The notes below the pieces were generated by a model that was not told the DNA's origin, made no database searches, and saw nothing but the letters and a program-made list of their open reading frames with translations. The position numbers and the translations under genes are program-made. Shown here piece after piece: positions 1 to 11,000 of a stretch of DNA of 64,000 nt; position 1 is the stretch's first letter; each line of letters opens with the position of its first letter. This DNA comes from Morchella semilibera (Eukaryota > Ascomycota > Pezizomycetes > Pezizales > Morchellaceae): positions 434,001-498,000 of the forward strand of contig WBVU01000011.1 in assembly GCA_009192285.1 (NCBI GenBank), written 5' to 3'.

Positions 1-104
1 GCACCGAGGTCTCTCAAGGCGAGCTTGAACCGACGTGTCTGGTTTCCAATGGTGACCTTTGCGGTGATGAGAGTGTCTGGCGGAAGCGTGCTATGGCTAG
101 CCAT
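1..104 (-). CDS. ZZ-type zinc finger / NBR1-like protein, N-terminus only (partial)
   Basis: Only the first 34 codons lie in the window; the gene runs off the left edge. The start is the ATG at 104-102, and the peptide begins MASHSTLPPDTLITAKVTIG and continues NQTRRFKLALRDLGA. This opening, with a 'DTLITxKVxIG..TRxFKLxLRDLGA' pattern, is what I recall for the N-terminal PB1-like region of fungal ZZ-type zinc finger (NBR1-like) proteins. Those proteins act as scaffold or selective-autophagy receptors. The ZZ finger itself is outside the window, so the family call rests on about 34 residues and on memory. The 5' side (about 285-345) is strongly pyrimidine-rich on the coding strand, typical of filamentous-fungal core promoters. 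Confidence that it is a real gene start is good; the exact family is moderate. Confidence 0.6.
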   Translation of the reverse strand, partial: MASHSTLPPDTLITAKVTIGNQTRRFKLALRDLG

Positions 105-2141
105 GACGATACAAGATTCAAAGGCAGTAAAGTAGCGTACTTTGCAATGTACTGGACTGTTACACTGAGTTGCTGCAGGTGGTAACCGGGGTCGGGGTAG
201 TGGCGGGAGGGTAGGTGGGTGTGGTGGTGGGGGGAATATTGTTGTATTATCTCGAGGATGGAATAGTAGTGGTGAGGTTGAAGAATGAAAGAGAGAAGGA
301 AGAGGAGAGAGGAGAAGAGAGGGAGAGAGAGAAGAGGAAGTGAGAAGGGGAGAGAAGGTTGGGGTAGAAGACGTGAGTGTAAGTACTAAGGCAGGCAAGG
401 AAAGTGTAGGTATGACAGACACCTTTCTAGCGGCGGCGGCGGTACTCAGCAGCACGACCCCAAATAATCAATCACCTCCTATGTAAGTCAGTCTAGCCTG
501 TGCGTGTGTGAGTGTGTGATGTGAGTCTACAAGCTACCCTATCCCCGTAGCGTAAGAGCAACAGCAGAGAGAGCGTGTGGTGGCGGAGGAGGAACCTTCC
601 TCCCCCCATTACGCAAATCCCCACCCTCACCCTCAAAATCCATCCATCCATCCCCCATCATCCCCTCTAACAACCCCACCGCTGCTTTAAACCTCTTCGG
701 AAACACGTCCAGATCATTCGCGCCTAAACTCCGGCGTACGAGAGCCGAGCCGGGAAATACTCCCTTATCGTTATCGAATCCCGCAGGCACTACTACATGG
801 AACCAATCTAGACTACATGTACTGACTACTGGCACTACATGTAGTATTTTATTCGCAAGTCCGGTCAAAGCTTCTCACTCTCAAAAAAATAGAAGACGGA
901 AAACAGAAAACTGAAAACTGAAAACAGAAGGGGAAAAAAACAGAGCCTCATCCTTCAAAATGCGTCAGGCGTCAGTCCAACCACAAATCTCCAGACATAC
1001 GTAATCCGCATAACGGCAGGCCTCGAAATCGAAATCGAGAATCGGGATAAAGTCAAATAACACAAAGGGGGAAACACTTTCCGCATTATTGAGGTCTTAT
1101 TCCTACCATCTTAAAACTAAGTGCTATATCGCCGGCCTACCTGTACTTTCTTTGCTGCCAGTTTATGTAATGTATGCTCCCGAGCGCCCGGTCATGAATC
1201 AACCAGGCAAGGCTGCCATCTTATTATAAATCCAAGAGTGTGAGTAGTATGAGAGTATGAGCAGCTGTCGTAAGACAGCAACTCCCCAAACCGTCAATCA
1301 CCGGATCTCCCACAAATTACTTGATTTCACTTCACGAGACAGCTCGAATATTCCACACACAGCTTAAGATAAAATTAATAATCCCAACCGCTGTCCGCCC
1401 AACCCAACCAACCAGACCAGACCAAATAATGAGAAATGGAAAGAGAAACAGAAAAAAAGATGAGGCGTAAAGGAAAATCCAATGGGTAAGTAGATAAGTA
1501 GTTAGAGAGAGGTCCTTAGAACAAGACAGAAACAAAAAGGAACCCAGGCTTCTATTACACATGAGCACAACAATCCCGCCACCCTTTTTTTTTTTATTCA
1601 GAATACCCGAGGAATATGGAAGAAATAATAGAGAGAAAAAAGAAATCCAGAAAGAGTAGGAGAAGTACCCGGAAAAGATCGGTAGCTCCTAGAGAGTAAG
1701 AATATTGATTGAAACGGACATAGTAGTGAGAAAATGGTTATAACTGTACTTAAGGAAAAAGGGTCCTCGAGAAGTCCGTCCACCCCATGAACATTTAAGG
1801 GAAAAAAAATAGAAAGAGCTGATGGTGGTTAAATAAAAAAAAAAAAACGAAAAAAACGAAAAAGCCCTTTAATCCTTTCGTGCCGAAAAACATAAAAAAT
1901 GAATCAACAAATTGAGATTTTTTTTTTCTTTCGTGAGGCCCAAACGCATGAAAAATCAGTAAACCTCATACAAGTCTCAGAAAAAGACATCAAAGGAATA
2001 ATGCGATCAAAAAAATAACGACGCATACAACAAAAAACAAAAAGCCAAGAGTCCGAAAAGATGACACCGCAGTTCAAGGTAAACTGCAGATTAAAAACCG
2101 AAACGACACTAGTAAAAACAACAAGAAGAAAAAAATCCTAT
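105..2141. other. intergenic: promoter of the ZZ gene and 3' flank of CASC3
   Basis: No supportable gene. It holds a purine-rich tract on the plus strand (about 285-345), which is CT-rich upstream of the minus-strand ZZ gene. Two TACATGTA palindromes lie at 814-821 and 836-843. Several A/T homopolymer runs (about 1583-1593, 1836-1850, 1918-1927) lie in the probable 3' UTR of CASC3. The short open frames here are low-complexity and unsupported. Confidence 0.6.
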
Positions 2142-2966
2142 CTACGGAGCATAGTAGACACCTTGCTGCTGGGGAGGAGGGCCTGGAGGATAATAGTACA
2201 CCGCCCCGTTCGTGGGTACACCATTCACAGAGCTATCGGGTGCAGGGGTTACCGCCGAAGGATAGTAGTACTGGTTCGGATCCCACGTTGGAACGTTTGG
2301 AACAGTCGAATAGAAGACCATCCCGTTACTTTCTTGCGCAATTGTAGTAGGACCAGAAGGTGTGGCGGTTGTCACAGGTGGTTGGGATTGGTGCGGTTGG
2401 ACAGGGTGCATGACATAATGGCTGGGAGCTCCATTTGGCATGGGCGAGGGACCAGAAGGAACATATGGAGGTGGCGGGGGGACGAAATTTGTCCGGGGAT
2501 CGTGGTGCATGGGCTGCTGGTGGGGGATTGGATGCATCATTTGCTGCTGGGGGTATGGGTAGTATGCTCCCTGCGGCGGATACTGTGTTGGGTGGAAAGA
2601 TCTAGCGTGGACAGCACCTTCCGGGATGTGTGAGAGTGGTGTCCCCGATGTCTGAGAGGGGTAGGAAGGATGCCTAGAGTGGGCGTACATGTTTTGTGGG
2701 AGATTAGGTGTGGGAACATTCTCAGGATAGACGCCATTGTACCCTTGATAGTGCATAACTGCCGGCGAATCAATCTCAGCAACATTAACAGCCTTTTGAG
2801 GCCGTGGCTGGTACATGGGGATCTTTGGTGTGGCCCTGTGCTCACGGTACGGGATAGGGTTCACTGATGGGGTGTATGATGGTGGCGGATGCTGGGGCAC
2901 CACCTTTGGAGTGTGCGCCTGAGCCGGGGTTTGACCTGCATTCTGCGCCGCTGCTACTGCTGGTGT

Positions 2967-3017
<51 letters not shown>

Positions 3018-3039
3018 TTGCTGCTGCTGTTGTTGCTGC

Positions 3040-3078
<39 letters not shown>

Positions 3079-4728
3079 GCTGCCGGCATTTTAGGAGTAG
3101 CGGGCCCAGCTGGAAGCTTGACCACAGGCTTTGTTGGAGCCTCTTCCAACGGCCTCGACGAAGATGAGTCAACAACAATGTTTGGGGCCTGTGGTTGGCT
3201 CTGCGGCGACTGCTGCTGCTGTTGCTGTTGCTGTTGCGGCTGCTGCTGCTGCTGCTGTTGCGGCTGCTGCTGCTGTTGCGGCTGCTGCTGCTGTTGCGGT
3301 TGCGGTTGCGGCTGCTGTAACTGCTGAGGATGGGGGTGTTGTTGCTGGTGCGGAACCTGCCCTGCTGCCTGAATTATGGGCCTGACTTCGTGCTGCAAGG
3401 AAGATCTTCTTGACATACCCACCGAAGGAGAATAGCCAGTAGAACCTCCGTATACGCTTCTACCTTGGCTGTAGAAGTTACCTCTACCGCGAGCTCCCCC
3501 GCCTCTGATATATCCAGAACCCCCAGGCCTCATAGCTCTGGGGATAAAGATGAACGATCTAGTAGGACTTGGATAGATGTACCGTACAGGGGCATCTGGA
3601 AGAGCAATCCTGACAGGCTTATCTCTCCGCAGTGGAGGCCGGTGGTACGGGAGCCTTGTGTAGACCTTTGAAGGGACTTCACTGAAGATTACAGGATCCT
3701 TCATCTCTGGAAGATGAACCTGGATCTGCACGGTTCCTTTAAAAACCGTCCTTCCAAAGGTTCGCGGCGTGTCCCCACCTCCGCGCTGGCGGTTTCCAGC
3801 AAAAGCCTGATTGTTGCTGCTATTATTGTTGTTATTCTGGTAGGCTGGTTGGGGGCGGCGGACTTCCTCGTGTATCTCCTCATGCATATCGTGTTGCCAT
3901 TGCTGCTCCAAAGGTGTTGGCTGAGGAGCGAAGTCACTTCTGAAATGTCAGTCAATGATACCAAAAGCATGATAACCGAGTTGACCAAGAACTGGGAGCA
4001 TACCCAGAGTACCTTCCTCTGCCACCTCTCGGGCCACCTCTGAAAGGCCTAAAGCCATTGCTCCCTTCCGCATGCCTATGGTCGTGCAGGTAGAATCCCC
4101 CTCTGTTGGGGACAAACGTTGGGTCAGCGTCCCTACGCTTCTTGTAGTCCTCATGGTCCCCACGTCTCTTATCCTGAGGCTTTTCCGGCGCCTTCCCGCC
4201 CTGAGGCGCCTCTCCCGCCGCCTCTCCGGGCTCCTGTGGTATCGTCCCTGCTGCACCCTCCTCTCCCTCCTCCTCCTCCTCCTCCTCCTCCTCTCCGTCC
4301 CCCTCTTCCCCTTCCTCCTCCTCCTCCTCCTCCTCCTCCTCCTTCATCTCCTCAAACTCCACCACCCCCGCCTTCTCCATACCCCTCATACCGTTCAACA
4401 TAATCTCCGTGTCCCTATTCACCGGATGAACCCTACCAGCCCCCAGCGCCGTTCCTACAACGAGAACAGACTTTCTACTCGCCTTTCCCTGTTGCTGTTG
4501 TTGTTGCTGCTGCTGATCCCCGGCGCCGTTAACCACCACCGGGCCCCCTTCGTCCGCCTCATCGCCCTCATCATCAGTCAGCGACCCCTCCGTCGCAACG
4601 TCATCGTCACTGATCCCCGAGTCGTCTGTAAAGGAGTCTTCCTCGACGCCCAGCTCATCGTCTTCATCCTCTTTCTTGCCTCTACGGCGGGAGACGATTG
4701 GAGCCTTGCGGCGCGAGAGACCAGGCAT
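2142..4728 (-). CDS. CASC3/Barentsz (MLN51) exon-junction-complex protein
   Basis: Two exons, 4728-4004 and 3939-2142. The 64-nt intron 4003-3940 starts GTATGC, has a TGACTGAC branch site and ends TTTCAG; the model closes at 840 aa. Residues about 195-240 are the Btz/SELOR core: a basic KRRGDHEDYKKRRD stretch, then DPTFVPNRGGFYLHDHR, then an arginine/glycine-rich run. In animals this module clamps eIF4AIII and RNA in the exon junction complex, which marks spliced mRNAs. Before it lies a very acidic N-terminus with a short Q run (about 72-79) and Glu tracts (about 129-155). After it the protein is low-complexity, with P/Q-rich repeats, a tract of roughly 40 glutamines (2968-3078) and an aromatic/proline tail ending near YYPPGPPPQQQGVYYAP. 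A GTAC donor nine bases upstream at 4012 is an alternative first splice site. Family call is firm; the role is inferred from the family. Confidence 0.88.
2968..3078 (-). repeat. CAG/CAA glutamine-coding microsatellite in CASC3
   Basis: On the coding strand CAG and CAA codons alternate. The middle (about 2997-3055) is organised as a 15-bp higher-order unit (plus strand GCTGTTGTTGCTGCT) repeated in tandem, flanked by pure CAG runs. It encodes about 40 consecutive glutamines. A second, interrupted Q/P tract follows at about 3210-3310. Confidence 0.9.
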
Positions 4729-7700
4729 GATTCGCTGTGGCGGGGGTTTCTGCTTTTGAGAGGGGGGGCGGGAGGTGAGTGTGGGAGATGGAACCGCAGG
4801 GGTGGATTTTGTAGAGCGCGGAGAGAGAGAGAAGGGCCGGAACGGAGGTTTGTTGAGATGTGGGGTAGTGAGGTAAAGTGGGTTTATAGCTAGTTGTTTT
4901 ATCCGTAGGAAAGCTTGTTAATGACAGCGAGCGGCGTGTGTGGTGCGCGCGCGGGGGTGTTGTATCGAATGAGAAGCAAACGGTTGTGAGCAAAGTCAAG
5001 GGTGAGTAGCTGTCTAAAAGAGATAGAGACAAGAAAGAAAAAAAAAACTAAGGAAAAATTCCTTCCTTCCTAGAAGTTTTGGTCGAGGAAGAAGGGGGGT
5101 GGCGGCCCAGTTGGTTTTTGATTCTTTTTTTTCCTCCCTTCTTTTTTCTTTTTTGAACTTTTCTCGGATCGATTAAAATAAGCTTAAGGATGTGATTTCT
5201 CGTGGGCTCGTCAAGTCATAACAAGTAACATGGGGGGGGAAAAAAAAGGAAAAATAACAAGGAAATATCACAATCACAATGCGAATAGAGGAAAAAATAA
5301 AAGAGAGCGTATGAGTGGAAAAAAAAAAAAAAGGGAAAAAAAGAGACGGATTTTCTAGATCTGCTGTGATGCGGTGGCGAATAGAATTATACTATGGCAG
5401 ATAGGTATTGGTAGAAGTTATGACAGGAGAGAGGTGGATCGATTGACAATTAAGTATCTTGTATGGACGTTATTAGCGGGAATGGAGAAGCGCCAGTGTT
5501 CGTTATATGAGCAGAAAATATTTCTTGGGGGAAAAGGGCCGCGCACGGAATGCAGGCAGTAAGTGGATGGATGGATTAGTCGCTGGCCGAGTTGGAAATG
5601 GAAGATGAGTTTGTGCGATAGAATCTCAAGCTATGGGGGGGGGGGTGTAGGAGTAGAAGGAGGAGGAGGAGGAGAACAAGAATAAAAAGGAGGAAGGAGG
5701 TGGGGGAGGATACTAGAAGAAAAGAAAAGAAGGAAGAAGGAGAAGAAAAAAAAAAAAAAACAGATCAGTTGCAGATTTGAGTAGAGTACAGATATCGTGT
5801 ATGATGTATGTAGGTAAGGCTAGCTACCTAAGAGTGACAGCAGGAGGGGAGGGAGGCAACTAGCACAAGTAGTACAGATTCTGAGTTAAAAAATGTAGGT
5901 AATAGTAGTCTGTATGTAGTAACAGCAGCGGAGAATAATTCAAGATATGTGGGAACGCTATAAATGTAGCTAAGTTACATGATGTATGTATGGAGCTATG
6001 GTACCACTAATCTGTATCTTGCACAGAAGATGATAGATAAGTAGCTTTTAATTCTGTGGGTAAGGGATAGGGATAGGGATAGAGATAGGGATAGAGAGCT
6101 CTGTTAGAGACAGGGCAAGGGGATATGGATAGGACGTTTCAGAGCAGAATAGGCAGCAGAGGAGGTGAGGGGGGGGGGGGGATAGTAGGTGTCTAAAACT
6201 ATAGCCAAGAGAGGATGGAGGCTGCAATAATCAAGGCAAGCAATCAATGATCAAATGTCCTCTTACTCACTTACTCGCTAACCCTTCTATGCTGCTTCTT
6301 CTTCCTTTCCTTCTCTGTCAGGTAATGCCAAGCCTCACTTATGGCCAGTTGTGGAATGGAAGGTGCAGCAAACCTCAGAAATGATATATCATCCCATCCA
6401 TAGAGCAAGAATAAGAACTTCCTAATCCAATCAACCGTCCACCCAACAAAGGAACAGCCCCCCCTCCCCTCTCTCTCTCTCCCTCTCCCTCTGAGATCAT
6501 GAGCTCCACGAACCCCATCAATCCCCTTGTTCTCTTTCCCCCCCTCCCCCTCCCCACTATGCCCCACCATTGACAAAGAACTCAAAAGTGTTATCCGATA
6601 TTATCCTCTGCATGATAGACACAATCCGGAGATCTCAAAAACCGCACCCTCAATTGGCTTGACGCTTGGACGCCTAACTTTCCTCTCTCATTTTTTCTTG
6701 CTTTTGCTGTAGGCCAATGATAGCTTCGCGGCCACACCGGCCAACACTCACAGCATCCTTTCCCCCAAAAAAATAGGTGAGTAAGGCACCCATATATTAT
6801 GTGATCCAAGTACTCTGCCCTTTAAACTGAGGCCGCGCCAAAATCCAAAACTTCCCTGCGGTTCCAGGAAACAACGAGTACGTATATCCGGGCTGCAGGT
6901 AAGTGTATCATACTGCCGCCTTACAGGTATATGTACTTACCTAACCTGCTCCTGATAAGTACATATGTTCCCAGGGCACAAAAATTTCGAGGACTGCCTC
7001 TCGGAACCAGGCTTAGAAAAGGCTCTTTTTTTTTTCTTTTTCTTTACGGGTTTGAATACTATGCAGCTACATAGCTAAGCTACCTTTCGGGTTCGACCAC
7101 AAGCGCCCACGGTACCTACAGCAGGGGACACGGACCTATCAACAGACAATAATTCTTTTATTGTGTTCTGCGTTCCCCTTATGTGCTCCCCTGCCCTCCC
7201 TCTCGGAACAGATCTAGAAAAGCTTCTTCTTTTTATTATAGGTTTGACTGCTAGCCAGCCAGCTAGCTTACCTTTCGTGTTTAACCACAAGCGCCTACAG
7301 GATGTACGGTACCTACATACATGGTCTGGGCCTATTAACAGCTACAATCATCCTCTTTGCGCTCCCCCTTCCGCGTTCTCCTGCGTACCCCCCAAACCCA
7401 AACCCAAACCCATACCCGTATGCAGCCCAGCATCTAGCTGTCTAGCTAGCTATCAAATCAACGGCTCCGCCATCAACTCACTCCCTCCCTCCCTCCTTCC
7501 ATTTCTACAGAGCGCAAACCGCCCAAACCCAAATGCAGACAATAAAGAATAATAATAATAATAGTTTAGAATGCTACCAGAATGTAACACTAATATAGCA
7601 GATAATATAGCAGATAATATAGTAGTAATAGTTGAGGTTATAAGGTGCATGAGTGGGTAATATAGGCAATAACAGTAACACTGATGATACATCTAACGAA

Positions 7701-8041
7701 TTGAACTGAACTGTACGAACCGCCGGGCCTTGACTCTTCTGTACAGTCGAATAAGAGAAGAAAAAAGTGAGGTTGTGGCCTCGGATTGTACGTGTAGTTG
7801 GAAGGAAGTAGTAGTGGAAGGGGAAAATGGTAATGATATAACAGGAGGGAAGGAAAAAGAAAAATGGCATCAGGGCATCACTAGAAATCATCGTTCGGAC
7901 CCGAACAAGAGAAAGAGAAAAGAAAAATACACCCCAGAACCAGAACCAGAACCACCACCAAGCCAAAGCACGAAAAGAAAAAAAAATTAAAAAACTAAAA
8001 ACTAAAAACTAAAGAAAAAAAAACACTCCCCCAACCCAACT
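4729..8041. other. intergenic: CASC3 promoter and remodeller 3' flank, low-complexity DNA
   Basis: No gene recognised. It contains the CASC3 leader, A- and T-rich runs (about 5037-5160, 5318-5345), a GGA/GAA-rich stretch (about 5655-5765), GGGATA repeats (about 6064-6100), a diverged tandem duplication (6996-7390), CCCAAA repeats (about 7393-7412) and CAGATAATATAG-type repeats (about 7597-7630). The open frames here are low-complexity and lack start context or homology I recognise. Confidence 0.6.
6996..7390. repeat. diverged tandem duplication, two units of about 195-200 bp
   Basis: Unit 1 starts near 6996 and unit 2 near 7196. They share an ordered series of blocks: CCTCTCGGAAC, TAGAAAAG, a T-rich run, GGTTTGA, GCTACCTTTCG or GCTTACCTTTCG, ACCACAAGCGCC, ACGGTACCTAC, GGNCCTAT(C/T)AACAG and GCG(T/C)TCCCC. 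Order and spacing are conserved while the sequence between the blocks has drifted, so this is an old direct duplication and not a microsatellite. Function unknown. Confidence 0.75.
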
Positions 8042-11000
8042 CTACTCATCACCCGCCTCCCTCCCACCAGCACCCGCCGCCTTCCTCCCCGACCCCGGCC
8101 CCGACCCCGACCCCGACGCCGCAGCACCTCCTCCCCCAGCCACCCAACTCTTCCTCTTAACGCCCCCCTTGCGGCCCGTAATATAAATCTTTGCGTCCTT
8201 GACGAGCGCCGGATCCTCATTACTTGCCCTTAGGGCCCTCAGCATTGCCGTCAAGTTCTCCTCGCTCGCCAAATGGGCGCACAGGCCCGGCGCCTTCCCA
8301 AAGTGCGCCAGCCCGCACAGCGGACAGTACTCCACGCCCATCTTCTTGAGCGGGCAGGAGCCACGCGGGTGCCGCGCGTTGCACGCTTTGCAGGCCGGTA
8401 GCGAGTCGACGGGCGGTGGTCCGGTAATGAGCGGTGCGCGCTGAAACACACCCGTTGGGGGGAGGCGGTTGTGCAGTCGGCGGGGTGCGGACGGCGGCGG
8501 CAGTGGTGGTGATAGCGCGGCCGTAGGGAAAGCCCGCCCCCGCCCCCGCCCCTGCTGTCTCTGTGGCACAGGGGCACGACCAGGAGTAGGAAGGACAGGA
8601 GCAGCGGTGATGGAATGGCGCTGATGGTACCCCGAAATCCTCTGCTCGAGCTCAAACCTATCCAAGCCATCACCCATATCCACCGGCATATCCTCCCCCT
8701 CACTCTCCGTCTCCGCGCCTCCATCGTCTCTAAAGTCACCGTCGTCCTCCGTCGCAGAGTTCGCGGCCACAGCACCCCGATGGTTATACTCGTCGTCCGG
8801 CGCGCTATAGTCGACCTTCCGTCTTCTCTTCCCACGGCCGAGTTCTTCTGCAGCAGCAGCAGCAGCCAGGCGCGCAGCCTCCTCGCGCTCCGCAAGCAGC
8901 TTATCCCAGAAGCCAACGTCGATGTCCTCCTCAGCGCTGCTGTCAGCGAGGAGGCCTTCTTCGAGTTGTCCCTTATCGTTCGCCCAGACACGGGCGAAGC
9001 TGAACGCATTGTTCTCCGCGCCCGGTGCGTCTTCTGTCTTCGTCTCCTCTATGATGCTGCGGTCGAGGAGGCGGTCGACGCCCTCGGAGTCGTACTTGAT
9101 TCTTCGCTCCTCTTGGAGGCCCTCGTCTTCAAAGAGTGCGCGTGCGCCAAACTTGAGGACGCTTTCGACGTCGACTTGGTCTTCTTCGTCGCCCTCGGCA
9201 CCCATTTTCTCGATGATGAGGTGATCGAGCGAGAGCTTCTTTTTGCCGATCTGCATGATCTTCTCCTCTGCGGTGTCGCGCGTGACAAGGTGGAATACGA
9301 GCACCTTGTTTTTCTGGCCGATACGGTGGGCACGGCTGAGGGCCTGGATGTCCTGGTGGGGGTTGAAGTCGGGGTCAAGGATGATGACGGTGTCAGCGGT
9401 AGCGAGGTTGATGCCCACTCCGCCGGCGCGGGTGGAGAGGAGGAAGGCAAAGTCCTTGGACCCGGGTCGGTTGAAGGCGTCGATGCGCCGCTGCTTCTCT
9501 TGGGTGTTGGTGCCGCCGTCGAGGCGCTGGTAGCTCATTCCTAGCCCGCCCAGGAAGTCCTCCATGACGTCCAGCATGCCCAAGAACTGTGAGAACATGA
9601 GCACCCTGTGACCACGCTCCTTGAGTTTCGGTAGCATGATGTTGAGCAGTTCAAACTTGCTGCCTGCCTCAATGAGATTCTTGTGCAGTGTCTCTGCATC
9701 AAAGTTCCTATCCTCAATGGCATCACTGTAAAAGAACGGATGCCCCAGCACCTTTCGCAGCTGCATCAGCACGTTCTTAAGACTTCCGGACTTGCTCTTA
9801 TCCCCCGGGTTCTTGAAAATACTCTTAATCAGGACCGGATCCTGTGCCAGAATACTCTTATACAGCTTCTTCTGCAGGCTGGACATAGTCACGGGCACAA
9901 TGACCTCCGCCATCGGCGGCAAGAACGTCAGAACCTCCTTCTTCGTCCTCCGCAAGAAGAACGGTCGAATCATTTCATGCAGCCTGCGAACCTTCTCGCT
10001 ATCGAGGTTCCCAAACTCCTCTTCGAGTTCTTTAGCGTCCATGCTCGGGTCCAGGAACTGCAAGAGATTAAACAGCTCCCTGGGGTTATTCTGGAGTGGT
10101 GTCCCGGTCATGAGGACTTTATGTTTGATCTTATACCCATCTAAAGCCTTGTACAGCAGACTCTCATCGTTCTTCAGGCGCTGTCCCTCATCCACAATCA
10201 GCGCCTCCCAGGGAATACCCTTAAGATACTGACTATCCGTGACAGGCGTGCTGTAAGACGTGACGACGATATGGCACTTTAGGCTCTTGGTTCCCTCATG
10301 GAAGAGCTCATACTTGCGAGACAGAGCACGAGACTCCGCAGAGCCAAAGTAAGAAACAACGCGCATAGTAGGGGCCCAATGCTGAATCTCACGCTTCCAG
10401 TTTGGCACCGTCGAGTGTGGGACCACAATCAAGAACGGGTACAGCGAGAGATCATTGACCATTATCGACAAGAACGATATGATCTGTATAGTCTTCCCCA
10501 GGCCCATTTCGTCCGCCAGAATCGATGTCTGGCCCTCATGCCACTTGTAGTATAGCCAACTGTAGTCCGTTAGCATACTAGTCAAATCGATCATTGACCT
10601 TTTTTTGAATGTGACCTACTTCATCCCGTCTAGCTGATACTTCATCAGTTTTCCACCTACAATATACGACGGCTGCTCCTTCTTCTCAAAGTTCTTGAAA
10701 CTCTTTGACTTGACCATGTCCCTCCTCTTAACTGTATTCTTTGGTAGGTGTACGAAATGACCGTGCACATAGTCCTCGTAGGCCTTCTTCCAGTCCTCCC
10801 AACGGCCCACATCGTTGTCCTCAACACCCTCACTCTCTGCCTCGCTCCCATCCTCCTCCTCATCGCTAGCATCCAAATCCACTATCCGCTTCGTGCGCCT
10901 CCTGCGGTGGCCCTTTGGCTGGGTCGGTGGCACCTCCCAGACCACCTCGCCGCCCTCGCCGCCCTGCCACTTGACATACGCCTCCTTGACCTCATCGATC

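Noticed and set aside
2867-3385. Plus-strand open frames rich in Ala, Leu or Cys (up to 92 codons) opposite the CASC3 Q tracts
   Set aside because: They are antisense readings of CAG/CAA repeats inside a well-supported coding exon.
6061-6105. GGGATA repeats as an internal telomere tract
   Set aside because: The unit is not TTAGGG and the tract is short and interrupted; treated as a microsatellite.
8615-9544. 309-codon plus-strand open frame
   Set aside because: It lies fully opposite the SNF2 helicase exon, a common shadow in GC-rich coding DNA; no domain is visible.
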